Source of the DNA: Pedobacter fastidiosus | GTDB lineage: Bacteria; Bacteroidota; Bacteroidia; Sphingobacteriales; Sphingobacteriaceae | Assembly (NCBI RefSeq): GCF_014306625.1 | Contig: NZ_JACRYL010000003.1 | Coordinates: 91,132 to 155,131 of the forward strand | DNA length: 64,000 nucleotides | Direction of reading: 5' to 3' | Shown: in pieces, positions 43,925-52,750 of the stretch | Numbering within the stretch: position 1 is the stretch's first letter | How the letters are laid out: the number at the start of each line of letters is the position of its first letter | Notes under the pieces: generated by a model | Told to the model about the DNA's origin: nothing | What the model saw: only the letters and a program-made list of their open reading frames with translations | The model's database searches: none | Made by a program: the position numbers and the translations under genes

Positions 43925-46900
43925 ATGAAAAGAATCTTTACAAGAATTTCTGTTCTAGCCGGAATTTGTTTACTCGCAATTAACGTAGCATTTGCGCAAA
44001 ACATTACCGTAAAAGGTAGGGTAACAGATGGTGGCGACAAGTCGACCATTCCTAGCGTAAGCGTGTTAGTAAAGGGAACACAAAATGGCACACAAACAGA
44101 TGCAACGGGTGCATACAGCATCAACGCTCCGGCGAACGCAACATTGGTATTTACTTACTTAGGTTATGTAACTCAAGAAGTAGCTGTTAATAATCGTACT
44201 GCACTTAATGTAGTATTGCAATCATCCTCTCAACAACTAGATCAAGTAGTGGTTGTAGGTTATGGAACGCAAAGAAAAATTGACGTAACAGGATCTGTTG
44301 CAACAGTTAAAGGAGAAGAAATCTCAAAGCAAGCATCAACCAATCCAATAAGTGCATTACAGGGTAAAGTTGCTGGCGTATCCATTACAAACAATGGAGC
44401 ACCTGGTTCATCACCGCAAATTACAATTCGCGGTACGGGAACAATCTACGGAAACACTGGAGTTCTGTATGTTGTGGATGGTGTTTGGTATGATGATGTA
44501 AGTTTTTTAAATCCAAGTGATATTGAAAACTTAAGCATTTTAAAAGATGCATCTTCACAGTCGATCTATGGTATTCGTGCAGCTAACGGTGTTGTTTTAA
44601 TTACAACTAAAAAAGGTAAAACCGGTGATCCAGTTATTACATATAATGGATCGGTTGGCTTTAAAGCTGTAACCAATCAAGTTGAAATGGCGAATGCGAC
44701 CGAATATGCAACTATTATCAATGAGTTATCGGCTTCAAACGGAGCAAATCCTTTATTTGCTAATCCCGCTTCTTTTGGAACAGGAACTAACTGGTATAAT
44801 CAGGCATTTAGAAATGCATTGCAAACCAATCATCAGATTTCTGTAAACGGTGGTACTGAAAAAACTACTTATAATTTCTCTTTAGGATATACTAACGAAG
44901 ATGGTATTGTTAAAACACAAAATTATCAGCGTTACACTGCTAAATTGTCAAACGATTTTCAGGTTTTAAAACCTTTAAAAATTGGTTATACAGTTTCCGG
45001 TACATCTATTAATACAAATGATATTGATGGTGGTATCTTTCGTCAATTATATGCAGCTGGCCCTGTAGTTCCAGTTTATTATGCAGATGGAAGCTATGGT
45101 GACGCGAATGACTTCAGCCTAGGCGGTGGTAATAATTTTAACCCTCAGGTTACTTTAGATTATTTCAATCAAAAATCTAAAAACTACCGTTTTAATGGTA
45201 ATGTTTATGCAGAACTAACTGTCGCTAAAAACTTTACCTTCAGAACAAGTGCAGGTGGTGATTTCGGACAGAATGAAGTGCGGGCATATTCACCCGTTTA
45301 TGCAGCTACCCAAGGACAAAGAACAACCCAAAGTACTTTAAACATTAATAGAACAGAAACTAGAAACTGGATTCTAGAAAATACTTTGACGTACAAAAAC
45401 ACATTTGGAGATCACAACATCACTGTTTTAGCTGGTACAACTGCTCAGAGAAGAAAATCTTATTATATTAATTCAACAGCATTTGATGTTCCTTACACAA
45501 GTGATGGAGATTTATATCTTTCATTAGGTACTGCGGCTACCCGTACAGTTGTAGATGGAGGGAGCTTAACAACTTCAGCTTCTTACTTCGGTCGCGTAAA
45601 TTATTCATTCAAGGATCGTTATTTATTAAACGCAACCATTCGTAGAGATGGAGCATCACAATTTTTTGGTGGTGGAGATCTTTGGGGAAATTTCCCAGCT
45701 GTTGGAGCAGGATGGGTAATTAGTAATGAAGAATTTATGAAAGACCAAAAAATCGTAAATTACTTAAAATTAAAAGGATCTTGGGGTAAGGTTGGTAACG
45801 CAGGTGTTCCAATTAACCCAACAACTTTAACTGTTGCCCAAGGAGGAAACTTAGTCGCGTTCTTCAATGGCGTAGGTTATACAGGAGCTAATGTAAACTC
45901 TTTGGTACCATCATTTTTAAATTGGGAACGAACTACAGGAACAGATCTTGGTATAGAAGCTAGATTTTTGGATAATCGCTTAAGTATTGAAACTGGAGTT
46001 TACAACAAAAAAACTGAACAAGCAATTTTCGAAATTCCAATTTTAACTTCAATTGGCACAGCATCAGGAACTTTAATTGGAAATCAAGCAGATTTCCAGA
46101 ATCGTGGGTTTGAATTCCTAGCTACTTATGCTGATAAATCAAAAAGTGGCTTTAGTTATTCTGTAAGTGCTAATATCGGTATCAATAATAATAAAGTGTT
46201 ATCAGTTGTAACTGGCCAAAATCCAATTTATGCCGGCGGTGCAGGTATTGCAAATGGTGCATTGGCAACACGCACAATTCAAGGTGGCGCTATTGGTCAA
46301 TTCTTTGGTTACAAAGTTGCAAGCATTTTTCAAACTGCTGCAGAAGTTGCTTCTTCAGCTCAAACAACTGCTAAACCAGGTGATTTCAGATATGTAGATC
46401 AAAATGGTGATGGAATTATTGATGGGAAAGATCGTGTTGTTTTAGGAAATCCTAATCCAAAGTATAGTTATGGTTTGAACACAACATTTGGCTTCAAAAA
46501 TTTCGATTTAGCTATTGATGTACAAGGTGTTGGTGGTGTTGATGTTTACAATGCAAACGTGGCTTACCGCTTTGGTAATGAGAATTTCAGTAAAGACTTT
46601 TATGATAACAGATGGCATGGTGCAGGAACTTCCACAACCTATCCATCTGCTAACGTAGGTTCCACAACAAATGCAGCACCAAACTCATTCTATGTTGAAG
46701 ACGGTTCATACATTCGTGTAAGAAATATTCAATTAGGCTATGCATTACCTTCAATGTTAATCAACAAATGGAAAATGCAAAAAGTAAGAGTTTTTGTTGA
46801 TGCTCAAAACGCAATAAACATTTTCGGTTATAAAGGATTTACTCCTGAAATTGGTGGTACACCAACAAATGCAGGAATAGACGCTAGCGTTTATCCTTTA

Positions 46901-46939
46901 TCAGCTACTTATAGATTAGGTCTTCAAGTTACTTTCTAA
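43925..46939 (+). CDS. SusC/RagA-family TonB-linked outer-membrane transporter (PUL 2)
   Basis: A 1004-residue glycan transporter. The signal peptide (about 1-25, ending FAQ) is followed by a carboxypeptidase-regulatory-like domain (about 27-105), the SusC box VVVVGYGTQRKIDVTGSV and a plug with TIRGTGTIYGNTG and VLYVVDGVWYDD. The barrel ends LGLQVTF. No STN domain is present. It is followed 11 bp later by susD and then by the enzymes of PUL 2, so it probably imports the oligosaccharides they produce. Confidence 0.95.
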   Translation: MKRIFTRISVLAGICLLAINVAFAQNITVKGRVTDGGDKSTIPSVSVLVKGTQNGTQTDATGAYSINAPANATLVFTYLGYVTQEVAVNNRTALNVVLQSSSQQLDQVVVVGYGTQRKIDVTGSVATVKGEEISKQASTNPISALQGKVAGVSITNNGAPGSSPQITIRGTGTIYGNTGVLYVVDGVWYDDVSFLNPSDIENLSILKDASSQSIYGIRAANGVVLITTKKGKTGDPVITYNGSVGFKAVTNQVEMANATEYATIINELSASNGANPLFANPASFGTGTNWYNQAFRNALQTNHQISVNGGTEKTTYNFSLGYTNEDGIVKTQNYQRYTAKLSNDFQVLKPLKIGYTVSGTSINTNDIDGGIFRQLYAAGPVVPVYYADGSYGDANDFSLGGGNNFNPQVTLDYFNQKSKNYRFNGNVYAELTVAKNFTFRTSAGGDFGQNEVRAYSPVYAATQGQRTTQSTLNINRTETRNWILENTLTYKNTFGDHNITVLAGTTAQRRKSYYINSTAFDVPYTSDGDLYLSLGTAATRTVVDGGSLTTSASYFGRVNYSFKDRYLLNATIRRDGASQFFGGGDLWGNFPAVGAGWVISNEEFMKDQKIVNYLKLKGSWGKVGNAGVPINPTTLTVAQGGNLVAFFNGVGYTGANVNSLVPSFLNWERTTGTDLGIEARFLDNRLSIETGVYNKKTEQAIFEIPILTSIGTASGTLIGNQADFQNRGFEFLATYADKSKSGFSYSVSANIGINNNKVLSVVTGQNPIYAGGAGIANGALATRTIQGGAIGQFFGYKVASIFQTAAEVASSAQTTAKPGDFRYVDQNGDGIIDGKDRVVLGNPNPKYSYGLNTTFGFKNFDLAIDVQGVGGVDVYNANVAYRFGNENFSKDFYDNRWHGAGTSTTYPSANVGSTTNAAPNSFYVEDGSYIRVRNIQLGYALPSMLINKWKMQKVRVFVDAQNAINIFGYKGFTPEIGGTPTNAGIDASVYPLSATYRLGLQVTF

Positions 46940-46950
46940 TAAATACAGCA

Positions 46951-48435
46951 ATGAAAATAAATTATAAAAATAATTATATACAAAAGATTGGACTTATTGC
47001 TTTATGCTCCGGTCTATTAGTATTACCTGCATGTAAAAAAAGTTTTTTAGATGTAGATCCTCAAGCACAACAACCTGCTGTTACCTTCTGGAAAACTCAA
47101 GATGATGCAACTAAAGCAGTAAACTCTATTTATGCTAATTTAAGAAGTTGGGAAAACACTGCTTTCCCTGCCTTAGCGGTAGAAAGTATAGCGGGCGATG
47201 ATGCTGAAAAAGGAAGTTCGGCTAACGATGCAAGCTATTTAAATGGATTCGATGCCTTTACCGTTACCTCTACTGAAGGTCAGTTACAAGGTTTTTGGAC
47301 AGGTCAATATCAAAATATCAATCTTTGCAACCAAGTTTTAGACAATATTCCTGCTATTAGCATGGATCCTAATCTTAAATCTCGTTATTTGGCAGAAGCA
47401 AAATTTGTTCGTGCATATTCTTATTTTAGATTAGTACGTGCTTTTGGTGATGTACCGTTGCGACTAAACGTACCTAAAGATGCTTCAGAGTTCAATATTC
47501 CAAGAACTCCCAAAGCACAAGTTTATGCTGCGATTGAAAAAGATTTAAATGATGCAGCAACCATTTTGCCACAAACATATGCTTCAGTTGATAAAGGTAG
47601 AGCTACTAAAGGCGCTGCTTTAGCATTGCATGCAAAAGTTGCTATGTATCAACAGAAATGGGCTGATGTATTGTCACTGACCAATACAGTTATGACAATG
47701 GGTTATGGCCTTGTTCCAAACTATGAACAAAGTTTCCGTTTAAATAATGAAAACAGTGTAGAATCTGTATTTGAAATTCAATGTGAAATTATTCAAAGTA
47801 TTGCAGGCTCAGCTACATCACAGTATAGTCAGGTTCAAGGTGTTAGAGGAAGTGTTGCTGGCTGGGGCTTTAATGTACCTACAGCTGCTTTGGCTGCTGC
47901 TTATGAAACAGGCGATGTAAGAAGAGATGCTACGATTATTTTCAGAGGGGAAACAACTCCTGAGGGCGATGCCATTGATCCTAGCGGAGACAACCCGATG
48001 TATAATCAAAAATCTTACGTCCCTTTTAGCCTAATCATAACTGGGTTTAATGAAGGTGCACAACAAAATGTAAGAGTTCTACGCTATGCAGATGTTTTAT
48101 TAATGAACGCTGAGGCTGCCAATGAGCAAGGCAACCCTACTTTGGCTAAAACCTCATTAAATCTCGTTCGAGCACGTGCAAGAGGGGGGGGTTTAAGTGT
48201 TTTACCTGATGTTACAACTTCTGATAAAGATGCCTTACGTACAGCTATTTGGAAAGAGAGACAAGTTGAACTGGCAATGGAATCGGATCGTTATTTTGAT
48301 GTTATTCGTCAGGGCAGAGGTACTGCAGTATTTGGTGCAAAGGGTTGGAAAGCTAACAAAAACGAAGTTTGGCCAATTCCGTCAACTGAAATTGATAAAA
48401 GCGCAGGTACTTTAACACAAAACCTAGGTTATTAA
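46951..48435 (+). CDS. SusD/RagB-family glycan-binding lipoprotein (PUL 2)
   Basis: A surface lipoprotein of 494 residues. The signal ends in LLVLPACKKSFLDVDP, with the lipidated Cys near residue 28. The SusD signature segments are SRYLAEAKFVRAYSYFRLVRAFGDVPLRL and the C-terminal KERQVELAMESDRYFDVIRQG and VWPIPSTEIDKS. It is the SusC partner and heads the string of secreted enzymes. Spacing to neighbours is 11-17 bp, so this is a tight operon. Confidence 0.95.
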   Translation: MKINYKNNYIQKIGLIALCSGLLVLPACKKSFLDVDPQAQQPAVTFWKTQDDATKAVNSIYANLRSWENTAFPALAVESIAGDDAEKGSSANDASYLNGFDAFTVTSTEGQLQGFWTGQYQNINLCNQVLDNIPAISMDPNLKSRYLAEAKFVRAYSYFRLVRAFGDVPLRLNVPKDASEFNIPRTPKAQVYAAIEKDLNDAATILPQTYASVDKGRATKGAALALHAKVAMYQQKWADVLSLTNTVMTMGYGLVPNYEQSFRLNNENSVESVFEIQCEIIQSIAGSATSQYSQVQGVRGSVAGWGFNVPTAALAAAYETGDVRRDATIIFRGETTPEGDAIDPSGDNPMYNQKSYVPFSLIITGFNEGAQQNVRVLRYADVLLMNAEAANEQGNPTLAKTSLNLVRARARGGGLSVLPDVTTSDKDALRTAIWKERQVELAMESDRYFDVIRQGRGTAVFGAKGWKANKNEVWPIPSTEIDKSAGTLTQNLGY

Positions 48436-48452
48436 CAGCTTAATTTAAAAAA

Positions 48453-49277
48453 ATGAAAACAAAATATTTTTTATTGATGGCAACTATAACCATGGGGTTA
48501 TCATCGTGCCAAAAGGATTTCGATCCATCTAGTTATTCTCCAGCATTAAATATTGGTGGATATACAAGTGCAAAACAGGTAGCACCTAGTAATCTTGCTG
48601 CTTATTGGGCTTTTGACGGAAGCTTAATTGATAGTGTATCAAATGGAGGAGGAACCAATACTGGTACTAGTTTTGGTACTGGTATTAAAGGTAAGTCTTT
48701 ACAAGGAGCGGCAAACAGCTATTTTTTAAGTTCACCATCAACCAAAGTAACTGGTTTGACTAGCTTCACCGTAACGGAATGGATAAATACTCCACCACCA
48801 TCAACAGGAATTATTGGCTTATTCAGTTTATCCAACAAATCAGAATTCTGGGGGAATCTAGAAGTATTTGTAGAAAATGGTAGTACTAATGAAAATGGAA
48901 AACTAAGAATTCATATTAACAAAGGTGGAGACAAAACTTACGCTGCTGATAACATTCTAAATCTTTTTGGAAAATGGACTTCGTTAGCGATTTCTTACGA
49001 TGCCACTTCAGGAAACATTAAAGTGTACGTAAATGGTTCAAGAGTTAGTGCTGGAACTGTAACGGGTTTATCTGGTCCATTGGCTTTTACCAATTCAGGT
49101 AATTTAGTATTTGGAACTGTTCAATTCCAAACCACTCCGAGTCAAACAACTGGCACGACCAAACAAGATTGGGCAAGTTTTTTAACTGGTCAATTAGACG
49201 AAGTGAGAATTTACAATAAAGCTTTATCTGATGAAGAGGTTGGATTTTTATCTAAACTTGAAGCAAGAGGAAAATAG
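48453..49277 (+). CDS. LamG/concanavalin-like surface lipoprotein (PUL 2)
   Basis: A 274-residue lipoprotein (lipid Cys19 in MGLSSCQKDF) with one LamG-like beta-sandwich domain (about 50-270). The segments are LAAYWAFDGSLIDSVSNGGGTNTG, SFTVTEWINTP, KWTSLAISYDATSGNIKVYVNGS and QLDEVRIYNKALSDEEV. It is probably a surface glycan-binding protein in the position that SusE-like proteins take in other loci, 17 bp after susD. The ligand is not known. A hairpin with a T-run follows. Confidence 0.88.
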   Translation: MKTKYFLLMATITMGLSSCQKDFDPSSYSPALNIGGYTSAKQVAPSNLAAYWAFDGSLIDSVSNGGGTNTGTSFGTGIKGKSLQGAANSYFLSSPSTKVTGLTSFTVTEWINTPPPSTGIIGLFSLSNKSEFWGNLEVFVENGSTNENGKLRIHINKGGDKTYAADNILNLFGKWTSLAISYDATSGNIKVYVNGSRVSAGTVTGLSGPLAFTNSGNLVFGTVQFQTTPSQTTGTTKQDWASFLTGQLDEVRIYNKALSDEEVGFLSKLEARGK

Positions 49278-49312
49278 ACCTTCCTAAATCTTATTAAGGC
49301 AATAAACAATTA

Positions 49313-49342
49313 AAGGGTTGCTGTTTCGGCAACCCTTTTTAA
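49313..49342 (+). terminator. Intra-operon terminator-like hairpin
   Basis: A 10-bp stem (49313-49322 with 49330-49339), a 7-nt loop and a T-run lie 8 bp before the next gene. It probably acts as a partial terminator, so that binding proteins are made in excess over enzymes. Confidence 0.7.
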
Positions 49343-49349
49343 CTTCCAA

Positions 49350-51017
49350 ATGATGAGCAAATTTTATTCTTATATTCTAATTCTCTCCGTTTTCATTTTT
49401 GCCTGCAAAAAAAGCGATACCCCTACTCCTATTGCCCCAGTTACTCCACCATCATCTTATTCTTTTTCTGATCTGAAAGTAAATGGCACTTATAGTGGCT
49501 TTACTTATTATGGTTTAAACAACGTTCCTATTGTTAAAATTACCTTTTCTACACCTATAAACTTAACTTCCGTTAGCGGAAACATTACATTAAATGATGC
49601 AAGTGGTACGGCCATTGCATTTACTCCAACTTTAGAGAATAACGATAATACAGTTGTAATTACTCCATCAACCTTAAAACCTATTACAAAATATATTTTA
49701 GCCGTTAATACTGGTCTTCTTTCAAAAGCGGGCAATAAACTTCAAACGGCAATAACCGTAAATTTAATTACCGCTGTTGATGATACCGATAAATTCCCCC
49801 GCATCACCGACGATGAACTGCTAACCCTAGTTCAAAAGCAAACTTTCAAGTATTTCTGGGATTTTGGCCATCCTAATAGCGGTTTGGCAAGGGAAAGAAA
49901 CACATCTGGCAACACGGTTACTTCTGGTGGTTCAGGCTTTGGAATCATGGCTTTGGTTACTGGTATTAGTCGCAATTTTATTAGCAGAGCCGATGGGCTT
50001 ACCCGAATGCAAAAAATTGTTGCCTTTTTAAAAACAGCAGAACGTTTTCATGGTGCCTATCCACATTGGTTGGATGGTAATACTGGAAAAGTAATTCCGT
50101 TCAGCACAAAAGATAACGGTGGCGATTTAGTAGAAACTTCTTACCTAATGGCTGGTTTAATTACTGCTCGTCAATATTTTAATGGAGCTGATGCTTCAGA
50201 AACGACTTTAAGAAACGACATTAATACCATCTACAATGGCGTAGAATGGAGCTGGTATCGTAAAGATAATAGCAATACTTTGTATTGGCACTGGAGTCCG
50301 AACTATAATTGGGACATGAACTTGCCGATTAAAGGTTGGAACGAATGTTTGGTTACTTATGTTATGGCAGCCTCTTCTCCAACTTATTCTATTCCAAAAA
50401 CAGTTTACGATACAGGTTGGGCACAAAATGGTGCAATGAAAAATGGCAATACGTATTATGGTGTTCAATTGCCACTCGGATCTGCAAATGGAGGCCCATT
50501 ATTTTTTGCCCACTATTCTTTTATGGGAATTAATCCTACCGGCCTAGTTGATGCTTATGCCAATTACGAAACACAAACAAAAGCGCATACGTTAATTAAT
50601 TACAATTACTGTAAAGCCAATCCGCTTGGTTTTTATGGATATGGAGAAAATGTTTGGGGTTTAACTGCAAGCGATATTCCGAATGGCTACACAGCAAGTG
50701 CACCTGGAAATGATGTAGGTGTAATTGCACCAACGGCAGCCCTTTCATCTATGGCTTATACCCCAACAGAATCGATGCAGGCACTTAAATACTTCTATTA
50801 CAAATTGGGCAATAAAACTTGGGGGGATTACGGTTTTTACGATGCGTTTTCGTTGCAAGATCAATGGTTTGCATCATCAACTCTTGCAATTGATCAAGGT
50901 CCGATAATCGTAATGATAGAAAATTATAGATCTAAATTGATCTGGAACTTATTTATGAGCGCACCTGAAGTAAAAGCAGGCATGAAAAATCTCGGTTTCA
51001 GTAGTCCAAATCTCTAA
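49350..51017 (+). CDS. GH144-like glucoamylase-family enzyme with N-terminal Ig-like domain
   Basis: A 555-residue lipoprotein (lipid Cys19 in FIFACKKSDTP). Residues about 30-145 form an Ig-like (Big_5/SbsA-type) domain, with PITKYILAVNTGLLSKAGN. Residues about 150-550 form the (alpha/alpha)6 glucoamylase-family domain, with QTFKYFWDFGHPNSGLARER, HGAYPHWLDGNTGKVIPF, DNGGDLVETSYLMAGL and WHWSPNYNWDMNLPIKGWNECL. That domain is the GH144 type, whose founding member is a Chitinophaga endo-beta-1,2-glucanase. It is followed by a second GH144-like gene 18 bp downstream. Confidence 0.85.
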   Translation: MMSKFYSYILILSVFIFACKKSDTPTPIAPVTPPSSYSFSDLKVNGTYSGFTYYGLNNVPIVKITFSTPINLTSVSGNITLNDASGTAIAFTPTLENNDNTVVITPSTLKPITKYILAVNTGLLSKAGNKLQTAITVNLITAVDDTDKFPRITDDELLTLVQKQTFKYFWDFGHPNSGLARERNTSGNTVTSGGSGFGIMALVTGISRNFISRADGLTRMQKIVAFLKTAERFHGAYPHWLDGNTGKVIPFSTKDNGGDLVETSYLMAGLITARQYFNGADASETTLRNDINTIYNGVEWSWYRKDNSNTLYWHWSPNYNWDMNLPIKGWNECLVTYVMAASSPTYSIPKTVYDTGWAQNGAMKNGNTYYGVQLPLGSANGGPLFFAHYSFMGINPTGLVDAYANYETQTKAHTLINYNYCKANPLGFYGYGENVWGLTASDIPNGYTASAPGNDVGVIAPTAALSSMAYTPTESMQALKYFYYKLGNKTWGDYGFYDAFSLQDQWFASSTLAIDQGPIIVMIENYRSKLIWNLFMSAPEVKAGMKNLGFSSPNL

Positions 51018-51035
51018 CATCCCTTTATACATCCA

Positions 51036-52403
51036 ATGAAAATTACATTCCGACACTTCTGCTTTTTGTTTTTAACCGCTTTAACCTGTTCATCCTGTGC
51101 ACAAAAAGTTAAGGAAACTTATAATCCCGACTTAACTATAAAGAAAAATCTTTCAGACGATCAGTTATTGGATTTAGTAGAGCAACAAACCTTCCAATAT
51201 TTTTGGGATGGTGCAGAGCCAACTTCTGGTGCAGCTAGAGAACGCTTCCATGTAGATAATATTTATCCAGATAACGACAAAAGTACAGTTGCAACTGGTG
51301 CTACTGGGTTTGGATTAATGTCTATTTTAAGTGGGATAGATCGAGGATACGTGACTAAAAAAGAAGGGCTAGAACGCTTAAACAAAATTCTGGATTTCTT
51401 AGCGAAAGCAGATCGTTTTCACGGTGCTTGGTCGCATTGGATTTATGGAGAAACAGCGAAGGTTCATCCTTTCGGAAAGAAAGATAATGGTGGCGATCTT
51501 GTAGAAAGCTCTTTCGTGGCTCAATCTCTTATATGCATTAATGCTTATTACAAAAATGGAAATGCTGAAGAAAAAACTTTGGCAAAAAAAGCTGATGAAC
51601 TTTGGAAAGGCATCGACTTTAATTGGTACCGTAATGGAGATCAAAATGTGCTTTATTGGCATTGGTCGCCAGAATATAAATGGGAAATGAATTTTCCAGT
51701 TAAAGGTTACAACGAATGTTTAATCATGTATGTTTTAGCTGCCTCCTCTCCAACGCATACCGTTCCAGCGGAAGTTTATCACCAAGGTTGGGCAAGAAAT
51801 GGAGCAATTAAAGCCAAATTTGAATTATATGGGCATCCTTTTACTTTAGATTATCAAGGTCAAAAGAATTCCGTCGGACCATTATTTTGGGCACATTATT
51901 CTTATTTGGGCTTAAATCCGAAAGGCTTAAAAGATCAGTATGCTGATTATTGGGAAAATAATGTAAATCAAACTTTGGCCATCCATGATTATTGTGTGGC
52001 TAATCCAAAAGGCTTTAAAGGTTACGGTGAAAATAACTGGGGTTTAACGGCAAGTTATTCTGTTAAAGGTTACGCAGCACATAATCCTCAAGAAGATTTT
52101 GGAGTGATCTCCCCTACCGCAGCCATTTCCTCTCTTCCATATACTCCAAAAGAATCTATGAAAGTGATTAGACATTTATATGAGAATTTAGGCGATAAGG
52201 TTTGGGGTAAATATGGTTTTTATGATGCCTTTTCAGAAACTGAAAATTGGTATCCAAAAAGATATTTAGGAATAGATCAAGGCCCAATGGTGGTGATGAT
52301 CGAAAACCATAGATCTGGATTACTCTGGAAATTATTTATGAGTAATCCTGATGTACAAAAAGGATTAGCAAAATTGGGTTTTGAAAGCCCAGAGATAAAA
52401 TAA
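51036..52403 (+). CDS. GH144-like glucoamylase-family enzyme, second copy
   Basis: A 455-residue lipoprotein (lipid Cys21 in CSSCAQKV), close to the catalytic part of the preceding enzyme but without the Ig-like domain. Shared motifs include QQTFQYFWDGAEPTSGAARER, HGAWSHWIYGETAKVHPFGKKDNGGDLVESSF and YGENNWGLTASYSVKGY. As a pair they could be an endo-enzyme and a sophorose-releasing exo-enzyme, as reported for beta-1,2-glucan systems; the roles here are inferred. The C-terminal codons are repeated about 266 bp downstream (see 52629-52665). Confidence 0.85.
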   Translation: MKITFRHFCFLFLTALTCSSCAQKVKETYNPDLTIKKNLSDDQLLDLVEQQTFQYFWDGAEPTSGAARERFHVDNIYPDNDKSTVATGATGFGLMSILSGIDRGYVTKKEGLERLNKILDFLAKADRFHGAWSHWIYGETAKVHPFGKKDNGGDLVESSFVAQSLICINAYYKNGNAEEKTLAKKADELWKGIDFNWYRNGDQNVLYWHWSPEYKWEMNFPVKGYNECLIMYVLAASSPTHTVPAEVYHQGWARNGAIKAKFELYGHPFTLDYQGQKNSVGPLFWAHYSYLGLNPKGLKDQYADYWENNVNQTLAIHDYCVANPKGFKGYGENNWGLTASYSVKGYAAHNPQEDFGVISPTAAISSLPYTPKESMKVIRHLYENLGDKVWGKYGFYDAFSETENWYPKRYLGIDQGPMVVMIENHRSGLLWKLFMSNPDVQKGLAKLGFESPEIK

Positions 52404-52628
52404 AACCACCCCCTTTAATTCCCCCGCCAGCGGGGGAGATTGGGTGCAAAACTGCAAGCGACTAAATGTTGGTTGCATCAAGCTATCCCCCCTTTGGAGG
52501 GGGAAACTAAAGAGTGTGCTTTGAACCAGTGGGTTTTGCTCACCGCCCACTAAATCCCTCTCTTACAGGAGAGGGAGAGCAGAGAAAAAGTTAAAGCAAA
52601 AGACTCTGATAGGGTGAGGTAAAAAAAA

Positions 52629-52665
52629 GATTAACAAAATTGGGATTTGAAAGCCCAGAGATAAA
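52629..52665 (+). repeat. Duplicated 3' end of the GH144-like gene
   Basis: These 37 bases match 52363-52399, the codons for the C-terminal LAKLGFESPEIK region, with two mismatches. They lie in frame-like order but without the rest of the gene. The copy is a leftover of a duplication, or of a lost third paralogue. Confidence 0.75.
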
Positions 52666-52670
52666 TCGTC

Positions 52671-52726
52671 ATTGCGAGGCACGAAGCAATCTTATTTGCG
52701 AGTGAGATTGCTTCGTGCCTCGCAAT
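52671..52726. repeat. 22-bp perfect inverted repeat (ATTGCGAGGCACGAAGC type)
   Basis: The arms 52671-52692 and 52705-52726 are fully complementary around a 12-nt loop. Units of the type CATTGCGAGGnACGAAGCAATC are, to my knowledge, a common dispersed repeat in many bacterial genomes. It lies 24 bp before the next gene's start and may affect expression of the downstream operon half. Confidence 0.75.
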
Positions 52727-52750
52727 AATGGAAAAATATAATTACAACTA

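Larger units (their letters stand above)
52404..52750. repeat. Intergenic mosaic of palindromic repeats between GH144 and GH43-like genes
   Basis: No gene is visible. The region contains a CCCCC...GGGGG palindrome (about 52421-52440), a CCCCCC...GGGGG unit (52485-52505) and a CCTCTC...GAGAGG unit (52556-52575). It also holds a 37-bp copy of the upstream gene's end and a 22-bp perfect inverted repeat. It looks like a hot spot for repeat insertion, breaking an otherwise tight operon. Confidence 0.7.

Noticed and set aside
52404..52750. CRISPR-like array
   Set aside because: The repeats are different palindromes from different families and there are no regular spacers.
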